Part shown: positions 35,807 to 43,671 of the stretch, piece after piece
Numbering within the stretch: position 1 is the first letter of the stretch
Layout of the letters: each line of letters begins with the position of its first letter
Assembly (NCBI GenBank): GCA_017621845.1
Contig: JAGASI010000001.1
Location: 1 to 64,000 of the forward strand
DNA from: Muribaculaceae bacterium
Lineage (GTDB): Bacteria > Bacteroidota > Bacteroidia > Bacteroidales > Muribaculaceae
Direction of reading: 5' to 3'
DNA length: 64,000 bases
Made by a program: the position numbers and the translations under genes
Notes under the pieces: generated by a model
What the model saw: the letters and a program-made list of their open reading frames with translations, nothing else
What the model was told of the DNA's origin: nothing
Database searches by the model: none

Positions 35807-35878
35807 TACGCCCGTGGGGAGTCGAACCCCAATCGACGGAACCGGAATCCGTAATTCTATCCATTGAACTACGGGCGC
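35807..35878 (-). tRNA. tRNA-Arg (CCG)
   Basis: The reverse complement folds as a tRNA: acceptor GCGCCCG with CGGGCGT (one G-U pair), anticodon stem ACGGA/TCCGT around loop TTCCGGT (anticodon CCG, reading CGG), and T-arm GGGGTTCGACTCCCC. CCA is not encoded. It is a single gene, divergent from ung, with a TACTTTTG promoter box at 35895-35902. Confidence 0.93.
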
Positions 35879-35894
35879 AATGAATATTTCAGTA

Positions 35895-35922
35895 CAAAAG
35901 TACAAACTTTTTTGTAAATTTG
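35895..35922. promoter_or_regulatory. Divergent promoters, tRNA-Arg and ung
   Basis: TACTTTTG on the minus strand (35895-35902) serves tRNA-Arg. TAAATTTG on the plus strand (35915-35922) lies 33 nt before ung. The two -7 boxes are only 12 nt apart, so polymerases would compete. Confidence 0.55.
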
Positions 35923-35955
35923 CACTAATACTTCTACGATAATTATCAATCACCA

Positions 35956-36621
35956 ATGGATGTTAAAATAGAACCAGGATGGAAAGCCGCACTCTCATCA
36001 CAATGGGATCAGCCTTATTTTAAGCAACTTACCGACTTTATAAGGATGGAATATCAGTCAGCCACGATATTTCCACCGGCATCAAAAATTTTTGCAGCTT
36101 TTGACTCGTGCCCCTATGATCGGACACGAGTTATCATCCTTGGCCAGGATCCATATCACGATTATGGGCAAGCCAATGGTCTATGTTTTTCGGTTAATGA
36201 CGGAGTTCAGGCTCCTCCGTCATTGCTAAACATTTTCAAAGAGATTAATCAGGACATCGGGTTGTCTCCCTCCGAAGAGTCGGTTAATCTCGAGCGATGG
36301 GCATCTCAAGGAGTATTATTACTCAACTCGGTATTAACCGTAAGGGCTCACCAAGCGGGATCTCATAGGGGCATGGGCTGGGAAATATTTACCGATGCTG
36401 TCATTAAATGTCTCGCCGACAACCGCGAGGGACTGGTTTTTATGCTCTGGGGATCTTATGCCATCAACAAGGGGGCATTTATCGACCGCAATAAGCATCT
36501 GGTACTTACATCGCCCCACCCTTCACCATTATCGGCTTATCGCGGTTTTTTCGGCAATCATCATTTTTCACTCTGTAATGACTGGCTTGTAAAACACGGC
36601 GGTCGTCCTATCACATGGTAA
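35956..36621 (+). CDS. ung: Uracil-DNA glycosylase
   Basis: A 221-residue family 1 UDG that removes uracil from DNA. Motif A is GQDPYHDYGQANGLCFS with catalytic Asp65 and His68; the uracil-binding part is PPSLLNIFKEI; motif B is SPHPSPLSAYRGFFG with the catalytic histidine. Length is standard. The 3' end overlaps the T9SS plug gene by 7 nt, so both sit in one transcript with the DUF3109 gene. Confidence 0.97.
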   Translation: MDVKIEPGWKAALSSQWDQPYFKQLTDFIRMEYQSATIFPPASKIFAAFDSCPYDRTRVIILGQDPYHDYGQANGLCFSVNDGVQAPPSLLNIFKEINQDIGLSPSEESVNLERWASQGVLLLNSVLTVRAHQAGSHRGMGWEIFTDAVIKCLADNREGLVFMLWGSYAINKGAFIDRNKHLVLTSPHPSPLSAYRGFFGNHHFSLCNDWLVKHGGRPITW

Positions 36622-37907
36622 AATACATCTCTCTTATATTATCGATAATACTATTTTCGGTAAAGACTACCCTGTCCATCAATCCTCCTCTTGAGACACG
36701 TGTCTATGACGAATATATCCGTTCGCTGCAAGTGCGTACCACTGATAAGCCAGAAGGAGTCATCGGCGTCCCGGTACTGGCAATGAATTCTCCCGAGGGT
36801 ATTATTATAGAATTTGACCGTTTAACCGAGGATAGAGATTATATGCGCTATTCCTTGACTCACTGCGATCGTGAATGGCGTCCCGACGCACTTATCGCAT
36901 TGGAATATCTTGATGGCTTCAACGAGGGCACAATCGAGGACTATGAGCTGTCTCAAGGCACATCAGTCCACTATGTTCACTACCGCCTGGTTATACCTAA
37001 TAATGAAGTCAGGCCCACCATCTCAGGAAACTATGTTGTGAAGATATATCCCGAGAATAACCCTGACGAAGTATGGGTTACAGTGAGATTTTGTCTATGT
37101 GAAAATACCGCGGCCATAGGAGGCACGTGGAGTGGCCGCACTGATATTGACTATAACCATGGTCATCAGCAACTTGAGTTAAGGGCTAATGTTGAACAGG
37201 CCCACGTCAGGGACTATTTTAATGATTTGGCTTTAGTTATAGAGCAAAATGGAATTCCATCAACTTCTCGTACACTCACCAAACCCATGAGAATTTCCGC
37301 ATCATCACTTATTTATGAGCATCAACCCGAATTGATATTTGAAGGCTCCAACGAATATCGACGCTTTGAAACGGTATCAAAAAACTACAACCCGATGGGA
37401 GTTGAGAATATTGAATATGCCGCCCCATATTATCGATACAGACTTTATGTTGACACCCCGCGCTCAGCCCAATCATATATTTATGATCAAACACTATCGG
37501 GTGGATATATCGTGCGCAATGCCGATAACGTTACACCTGACCCGCTGGTGTCAAGTGTCGAGTCGGATTATGGCATAGTTTATTATGAATTGGAAATGCC
37601 TCAGATGCCCATGCAAGATATTTATATTGTCTCCGATGCAACCCAGTTCAGGATAGACGACACCTCCAAGATGATTTATGATAACGAGACAGGACGATAT
37701 ACCAAGGCCATGCTGTTAAAACAGGGCGCATATTCTTATCAATATATCGCCCGTGATCAACGCACCGGCCGTATCTCTACCTCTATCACCGAGGGCAATC
37801 ATTACGAGACATCCAATCAATATGACATGAGGCTATATCACCGTATTCCCGGTGAGCGCTATGATCGACTTATCGGGGCTTCATCATTTAAGACAACTAA
37901 TTTCTAA
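36615..37907 (+). CDS. T9SS plug protein (DUF5103)
   Basis: A 430-residue exported protein with a signal peptide (about 1-20). The whole mature chain matches the DUF5103 family: N-terminal block TRVYDEYIRSLQVRT, EFDRLTEDRDYMRYSLTHCD, then FCLCENTAAIGG and a C-terminal carbohydrate-module-like domain with YRYRLYVDT. In Flavobacterium the DUF5103 protein is the Plug that closes the SprA translocon pore of the type IX secretion system, which is strong family knowledge. Lies in the ung-plug-DUF3109 unit. Core T9SS genes are not in this window. Confidence 0.85.
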   Translation: MVKYISLILSIILFSVKTTLSINPPLETRVYDEYIRSLQVRTTDKPEGVIGVPVLAMNSPEGIIIEFDRLTEDRDYMRYSLTHCDREWRPDALIALEYLDGFNEGTIEDYELSQGTSVHYVHYRLVIPNNEVRPTISGNYVVKIYPENNPDEVWVTVRFCLCENTAAIGGTWSGRTDIDYNHGHQQLELRANVEQAHVRDYFNDLALVIEQNGIPSTSRTLTKPMRISASSLIYEHQPELIFEGSNEYRRFETVSKNYNPMGVENIEYAAPYYRYRLYVDTPRSAQSYIYDQTLSGGYIVRNADNVTPDPLVSSVESDYGIVYYELEMPQMPMQDIYIVSDATQFRIDDTSKMIYDNETGRYTKAMLLKQGAYSYQYIARDQRTGRISTSITEGNHYETSNQYDMRLYHRIPGERYDRLIGASSFKTTNF

Positions 37908-38534
37908 ATGGACACTACTGAAGAAACCATTATGCTTGAAATACAGAACACTCTTGTTTCCCTTGATCTTATAGAACGCTATTTCTGTTGTGACATCGAC
38001 ACTTGCCTGGGCTCATGCTGTATTGAGGGTGATGCCGGTGCACCTATCACTCCTGAGGAACGTGACCGTATTCAAGCAATTCTTCCCGAGATTTATGACG
38101 AATTGCTACCGGCGGCCAAACAACGTATCGATGAAGCAGGAATCAGCTATATAGATGAGGAGGGTGACCTGGTAACTCAGATTGTAGACGGACGAGATTG
38201 TGTATTTACATGTTATGATAAAGGGGGCAAATGTCTGTGTGCTATAGAACGTGCCTACCGCAAGGGGCTTATCCCTTTCAGGAAACCAATTTCTTGCTAT
38301 CTATATCCGGTAAGACTGACTGAATATTCCAAGTTTACAGCTGTCAATTTCCATCGATGGAAAATATGTAAGTGTGCCGAAGTCCTTGGACGGCGCCTCG
38401 ATCTTAGAGCTTACAAATTTCTTAAAGAACCACTTATCGAACGCTTTGGCAAGGATTGGTATGACGAACTTTGTATTGCCGCAGAAGCCTATCTCGAGCA
38501 ATACGGTGACCCATCAATTTCCAAACAAGTATAG
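37908..38534 (+). CDS. DUF3109 cysteine-rich protein
   Basis: A 208-residue cytoplasmic protein with at least ten cysteines in motifs such as FCCDIDTCLGSCCIEGDAGA near the N-terminus, DGRDCVFTCYD, GGKCLCAIERAYRKG and ISCYLYPVRL. The DUF3109 family is related to YkgJ-type putative metal- or iron-sulfur-binding proteins. Function unknown. It begins directly after the plug gene stop (no gap), so translational coupling is likely. A long palindrome follows it. Confidence 0.88.
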   Translation: MDTTEETIMLEIQNTLVSLDLIERYFCCDIDTCLGSCCIEGDAGAPITPEERDRIQAILPEIYDELLPAAKQRIDEAGISYIDEEGDLVTQIVDGRDCVFTCYDKGGKCLCAIERAYRKGLIPFRKPISCYLYPVRLTEYSKFTAVNFHRWKICKCAEVLGRRLDLRAYKFLKEPLIERFGKDWYDELCIAAEAYLEQYGDPSISKQV

Positions 38535-38568
38535 CGTCATCAGCAAACGATTTTCATCCTTTAACAAT

Positions 38569-38634
38569 CCTTACTACTAAGAGCAATAAAAGCTCGCCAC
38601 CAGCGGCGAGCTTTTATTGCTCTTAGTAGTAAGG
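38569..38634. repeat. Long hairpin, 30-bp perfect arms
   Basis: Arms 38569-38598 and 38605-38634 are exact reverse complements with a 6-nt loop (ACCAGC). It separates the convergent DUF3109 and phosphohexomutase genes and may act as a bidirectional terminator, but neither side has a U-tract. Confidence 0.8.
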
Positions 38635-38644
38635 CCTGAAGCTA

Positions 38645-40393
38645 TCAGATACCCAGGTCTTTCTTGATTGCATTGATTTTTTCCTGAGCGCGGTTGCCGG
38701 CGTTGGCATAGTCATCGGCTGATGCCATATTATCACGTACCTCAATGTAGAACTTAATCTTAGGCTCGGTACCAGAAGGACGCACCGATACCTTGTCACC
38801 ATTCTTGGTATAGAACTGGAGGACATTGGAGGTGGCGGGGAAGTCCATCTTTTCAACATTGCCCGATACAAGGTCTTTACACTCGAGAGTATCATAATCC
38901 TTAATCATGACAACTTCCGAGCCTCCGAGAGACTTGGGAGGATTGGCACGGAATTCTACCATCATGGCCTTGATTTCGTCGGCACCGGTTTTACCGGGGC
39001 GAACTACTGAAATACCTTCCTCGTGGGAATAACCGTTCTGGAGATATATCTCCTTCAGCATATCCATGTAGTTCATGCCACGGTCACGTGCCCATGCTGC
39101 AATCTCGGCCATAAGTGAGATGGCCGATACTGAGTCTTTATCGCGGGCAAACGTCTCGGCAAGGAAGCCATAGCTTTCTTCACCACCACCAAGATAACGA
39201 CCTGTTTCCTCATTATTACGAATAACGTCGGCAATCCATTTAAATCCTGTGTAACTGTCATACATCTTAATACCCTGGGCATCGGCAATACGCTTGATAG
39301 TCTCAGTGGTAACAATAGTTTTAACGACATATTCGTTGCCTTTAAGAAGACCCATTTCTCGGTTACGTATCATAAGATAGTTCAGTAAGATCATGACAAT
39401 CTGGTTACCGTTAATCATAACGTATGAGCCATCATTGTCACGCGCCACACAACCGATGCGGTCGGCATCGGGATCAGAGGCAAATATAACGTCAGCTCCA
39501 GTTTCTTTGGCTTTCTCAATAGCCATTGCCATGGCCGAAGGCACCTCGGGATTGGGTGATACAACGGTAGGAAAATCGCCCGATGGAATATCTTGTTCAG
39601 GGACATGTATTATGTTGGTGAAGCCATAATTCTTGAGCGATGCCGGAACCATCTTGACTCCTGTACCGTGAATAGGAGTATAGACAATCTTCATGTCGGC
39701 ATGGCGTTTGATTACCTCAGGATCGAGAGAAAGGCTCTTGACAGCAGCCAGGAAGTCGTTGTCCATCTTTTCACCAATAATCTCAATAAGTTCAGGATTA
39801 CCCTGGAATTTGATGTCTGCAACGTCAGTAATTCTGTTTACATGGTTAATGATATTGACATCGTGTGGTGCAAGCACTTGTGCACCATCAGCCCAATAAG
39901 CCTTGTAACCGTTATATTCCTTAGGATTATGTGATGCAGTGATATTGACACCGCTCTGGCATCCGAGATGACGTATGGCGAACGACAGTTCGGGGGTAGG
40001 ACGGAAATTTTCAAACAGATATACTTTGATACCGTTGGCCGAGAAGATATTGGCTACGGTCTCAGCAAATTTACGAGAGTTATTGCGCACATCATGTCCA
40101 ACAACAACACTAATCTGAGGTAGGTCGGCAAATGCTTCTTTAAGATAGTTGGCAAGACCCTGAGTGGCCGCTCCAACAGTATAGATATTCATACGATTTG
40201 ATCCGGCGCCCATTATGCCACGAAGACCACCTGTGCCAAATTCCAGATCCTTGTAGAAAGATTCTATTAGCTCTGTCTTGTCATCGGCGTCAAGCATACG
40301 TTGAACTTCGGCTTTAGTCTCGGCGTCATATCCACCGTTAATCCAGTTCATTGCCTTATTTGTTACTTCTGTAACGAGTTGGTCATTTTTCAT
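38645..40393 (-). CDS. Phosphoglucomutase/phosphomannomutase family
   Basis: A 582-residue cytoplasmic alpha-D-phosphohexomutase. The phosphoserine loop is TASHNPKEYNGYKAYW (about residue 142), the Mg site FASDPDADRIGCV, the sugar-recognition loop GGGEESYGFL and the phosphate-binding loop RPSGTEPKIKFY. Length fits the PGM2/PgcA type rather than the shorter PMM/PGM or GlmM. It interconverts hexose 1- and 6-phosphates, probably glucose. Follows cdsA by 88 nt on the same strand. Confidence 0.93.
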   Translation of the reverse strand: MKNDQLVTEVTNKAMNWINGGYDAETKAEVQRMLDADDKTELIESFYKDLEFGTGGLRGIMGAGSNRMNIYTVGAATQGLANYLKEAFADLPQISVVVGHDVRNNSRKFAETVANIFSANGIKVYLFENFRPTPELSFAIRHLGCQSGVNITASHNPKEYNGYKAYWADGAQVLAPHDVNIINHVNRITDVADIKFQGNPELIEIIGEKMDNDFLAAVKSLSLDPEVIKRHADMKIVYTPIHGTGVKMVPASLKNYGFTNIIHVPEQDIPSGDFPTVVSPNPEVPSAMAMAIEKAKETGADVIFASDPDADRIGCVARDNDGSYVMINGNQIVMILLNYLMIRNREMGLLKGNEYVVKTIVTTETIKRIADAQGIKMYDSYTGFKWIADVIRNNEETGRYLGGGEESYGFLAETFARDKDSVSAISLMAEIAAWARDRGMNYMDMLKEIYLQNGYSHEEGISVVRPGKTGADEIKAMMVEFRANPPKSLGGSEVVMIKDYDTLECKDLVSGNVEKMDFPATSNVLQFYTKNGDKVSVRPSGTEPKIKFYIEVRDNMASADDYANAGNRAQEKINAIKKDLGI

Positions 40394-40481
40394 GTTACTA
40401 TGTATATTATTATGGTTTGATATTTATTATTGTTTACATTTATCTCAGTAAAATTGTTGGGCTTAATACTTTTAAATAAGT

Positions 40482-41342
40482 TTAAAGTCCTAAGAATATT
40501 ACAACCGCAAGATAAATGAGAGTTAAAGGCGCGACAAACAGGAGAGAGTCTATACGATCGAGTATTCCGCCGTGTCCGGGAATGAGATTTCCTGAATCTT
40601 TAACTCCGGCTCGACGTTTAAGCATGGATTCAAATAAATCGCCTATTGTAGCAAATACCGACACGAGACATCCATAGAATGCCCACACTATAACGTTTTC
40701 ATCATATATTATAGCATAACCGATGCCGGCCATAAGGCAAAAAGCCATTCCTCCCCAAAAACCTTCCCAAGATTTTTTAGGCGAGAGTCGCTCACATAAA
40801 CGATGCTTACCAAATAAAGAACCCACACAGAATGCTCCCGTGTCATTAACCCATATCATGATAAACATCAATAATAACAGCCTGGGGGCAAAATCACTGC
40901 CGAGCGAAGCCATAATAAAATTAAGTATCGACATCGGCAATGCTATATATATCAACCCACACAGTGATGCTCCCAGGTCGGCTATGGGATTGGTACCATC
41001 ATACAGCACCGAGAGACTCATACGTGTCAATATATTGCCTAATATCAATACGGCTATCATCCCCATCATAACTATCATCATATCAATAGTGGGTAATCCA
41101 CTATACATTGACAGGGGGATAATACTCCACATCAGTGTAGCTCCCAGATAATCGACTGCCGTTACTGCCCCCGGCAAACAACATCCCAGATGAGATGACA
41201 CGAGGCTATGATACTCACGTGTGGCCAGTGCTGTAAATAATAGTGTCAAGGCATAAAACCACCAATCTCCGGCTATAATTGCCCCTACGATGAGGATTAT
41301 ATATACGATGCCCGATAATGAGCGTATTATGACATTTTTCAA
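40482..41342 (-). CDS. cdsA: Phosphatidate cytidylyltransferase
   Basis: A 286-residue inner-membrane enzyme making CDP-diacylglycerol from phosphatidate and CTP, the branch point for phospholipids. About eight membrane helices. The family signature is at the C-terminus: KKSWEGFWGGMAFC and then RRAGVKDSGNLIPGHGGILD, with the metal-binding Asp residues. Standard length. A promoter box lies at 41380-41387. A phosphohexomutase gene follows. Confidence 0.95.
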   Translation of the reverse strand: MKNVIIRSLSGIVYIILIVGAIIAGDWWFYALTLLFTALATREYHSLVSSHLGCCLPGAVTAVDYLGATLMWSIIPLSMYSGLPTIDMMIVMMGMIAVLILGNILTRMSLSVLYDGTNPIADLGASLCGLIYIALPMSILNFIMASLGSDFAPRLLLLMFIMIWVNDTGAFCVGSLFGKHRLCERLSPKKSWEGFWGGMAFCLMAGIGYAIIYDENVIVWAFYGCLVSVFATIGDLFESMLKRRAGVKDSGNLIPGHGGILDRIDSLLFVAPLTLIYLAVVIFLGL

Positions 41343-41379
41343 AATAAGTATTCTGTTTTATGTATTAGTATGAATTATG

Positions 41380-41410
41380 CAAATTTAAAAATATTTCTTC
41401 AACAAGCAAT
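41380..41410 (-). promoter_or_regulatory. cdsA: cdsA promoter
   Basis: TAAATTTG (41380-41387) on the minus strand with TTG (41408-41410) 20 nt upstream. The leader is about 35 nt. Confidence 0.65.
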
Positions 41411-41440
41411 CTATCACAGTCCAAAAATATCATATTAAAT

Positions 41441-43543
41441 TTACTGTATTAAGATTTTTTGGACTATCGAGCGAGAGCCGGCGCTTATGTTTACTATATA
41501 AACACCGGGGGATAACTGATTTTGGGGGTCAATATTACGTCCCGATAAATCACATACTGAGAGTTCATGTTGTATACCGTCAGGCACCACTACCTCAATT
41601 TTACGATTTACAACCTGAATAAAGGGAATAATATCCTGAGACACTGTCCCAACACTTAGCCGAGCCAGTACTTCTTTAAGTCCGGCATAGGCATCAATAG
41701 CCCCACCCGAGCCCCATCTCGGATTATTCAAGTCATTCATATCGCGGCGAGCTGTCTTTTGAGCGATATCCAGTATTCTATCACGATCAAGCGTAGGATC
41801 GGCTTGTAACCATAGAGCAAAAATGCCGGCAACAGCAGGCGATGACATTGATGTTCCACATTCCCCATGCCACCTATGAGTCTCCCCATCCAGTGTTACT
41901 TGATAGGATATCGGAAATACATCAGGGTTATTTTCATAAAATGGCTTGCCTGTAGCACTGATTACATAATTGCCGGGGGCACATATATCCGGCATTACGC
42001 GACCATCTCTCAATGTTCCATATCCACTCCATGAAGTAACCTCTCCAACGTTAAAATTAAATGTTTTTTCGCCTCCCGTTACCAAGGGTAATGTATTACG
42101 GCTGTTATATGAACCTACAGATATAACATTATGTCCACAAGCATAGTTGGATATAGACATGCTTCCATCTCCATTGACAACATCATCCTTACCTGATGAC
42201 ATCATAAATGATAAAGATCCATCAGTATTGGCATCGATTGATACACCATTGCGGGCTCTAAGCCTCATACCAAAGTAGTATCGCGACCATGGACCGGCTT
42301 GTCTCATGCCGGTTGATTTCATGTCATAAACAATTGCGACATTATACCTTCCATTGGTGTGGTCAATATCTCCACTGATAACGATTTGATTCTTGGAATA
42401 CATTTCCAATGGTATCGCATGATTTCCTTCCGATAAATCAACAGTAAACCGACCCGAATACCACGGCGATTGATAGACATATTCCTGTTTGTCAAAGTCA
42501 AATATCATTATCGCCACTTCAAATTGACTACTGTCGGCGCTCCAGATGTCCGTTTCACCAACGACATGCATCCCGTCCCATGTCGCATAAGTATCAAATA
42601 AGGTGCTTAACACATCGTCACCTGACTCAAACGTGTGTGTCAAACTGATTTTGCTATCACCTGAATTACCGGCCGAGAAACATATTATAGCTTCTTTTCC
42701 TAACAGGTCGAGGTAGCGATTGACCACATCTGTACCATCACGAGGTCCCAGTTGATTACCAACCGAGAGATTGACAACCGCAGGCTTGTCATTGGCCTTG
42801 GCATAATCTATAATATCTTCAATACCACACAGGAATGCGCCATCGTAAAGGTCTGATGTTGTCGCTATCAATGTCGAGGCCGGCGCATATCCATAGTAAG
42901 GATTGTGTTCTCGCGATCCAGCCATAATATTGGCGACATGAGACGCATGAAATTCATTGGCATTATCAGTGACAGGCAGGTTGTCGGCATTGTACTCATA
43001 TCTTTTGGCATGTCTCATGTCATAATTAACCATCTTGGGTACACGACCTTTAAATGCAACATGCCCGGGGGCAAACCCGATATCACAAAATCCGGTAACT
43101 ACATTTGAACCATCAAAACCAATGTTCCCATCATAACCCTGATGTACCGGAGCGACATTGGAGAACTCTCGTGAACGATCATTATTGATACTGCACTTAT
43201 TTGATACAGCTCCAGAAAGAATATATCTTACCGAGTCGAGTCCCATAGCTTTTGATTCCGGGATACAAGCTACAACAAAACGTTCACGTTGTCTAAAAAT
43301 CACTGCTCCCAATGCCATTAACGAGTCTACAGCGCTATCATCAGTAATTTCTAATACAACAGGGATATATAATGAATCAGTATTTATGTCTATACGAGCT
43401 GAGCGAGTGATATTCTGATGATTCAGGGCCAATCGTGCACGTGATATAGAATTATATGTTTTAGCTTTCATACTATGCGAACATAGTAACATAAATATTG
43501 CAATTATCGGTAAATAAGTCTTGATGCATTTTATAATAAACAT
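41441..43543 (-). CDS. Secreted S8 subtilase with sorting-type tail
   Basis: A secreted serine protease of about 700 residues. The start at 43543 gives a signal peptide (MFIIKCIKTYLPIIAIF); an upstream ATG at 43594 is less likely. Catalytic residues by motif: Asp154 (GFCDIGFAPGH), His199 (EFHASHVANIMAG, where HASH replaces the usual HGTH), oxyanion Asn293 (SAGNSGD) and Ser565 (GTSMSSPAVAG). A beta-rich insert of roughly 130 residues or more separates the Asn and Ser motifs. The end (LSVCDLSGRNI, GVYIVNI, IVQKILIQ) resembles type A T9SS sorting tails. A paralog lies at 43672. Confidence 0.87.
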   Translation of the reverse strand: MFIIKCIKTYLPIIAIFMLLCSHSMKAKTYNSISRARLALNHQNITRSARIDINTDSLYIPVVLEITDDSAVDSLMALGAVIFRQRERFVVACIPESKAMGLDSVRYILSGAVSNKCSINNDRSREFSNVAPVHQGYDGNIGFDGSNVVTGFCDIGFAPGHVAFKGRVPKMVNYDMRHAKRYEYNADNLPVTDNANEFHASHVANIMAGSREHNPYYGYAPASTLIATTSDLYDGAFLCGIEDIIDYAKANDKPAVVNLSVGNQLGPRDGTDVVNRYLDLLGKEAIICFSAGNSGDSKISLTHTFESGDDVLSTLFDTYATWDGMHVVGETDIWSADSSQFEVAIMIFDFDKQEYVYQSPWYSGRFTVDLSEGNHAIPLEMYSKNQIVISGDIDHTNGRYNVAIVYDMKSTGMRQAGPWSRYYFGMRLRARNGVSIDANTDGSLSFMMSSGKDDVVNGDGSMSISNYACGHNVISVGSYNSRNTLPLVTGGEKTFNFNVGEVTSWSGYGTLRDGRVMPDICAPGNYVISATGKPFYENNPDVFPISYQVTLDGETHRWHGECGTSMSSPAVAGIFALWLQADPTLDRDRILDIAQKTARRDMNDLNNPRWGSGGAIDAYAGLKEVLARLSVGTVSQDIIPFIQVVNRKIEVVVPDGIQHELSVCDLSGRNIDPQNQLSPGVYIVNISAGSRSIVQKILIQ

Positions 43544-43671
43544 AAAGCGTATGTCTTTGAAGTAATTAACCGAAGTTAAAGCGATGGTTAACATCTATAA
43601 ATAGATGAGAATTAGGGAAATATGATATAACCCCATTCTCATATATTTTTATATTTAAAGTGTGTTTTTTA

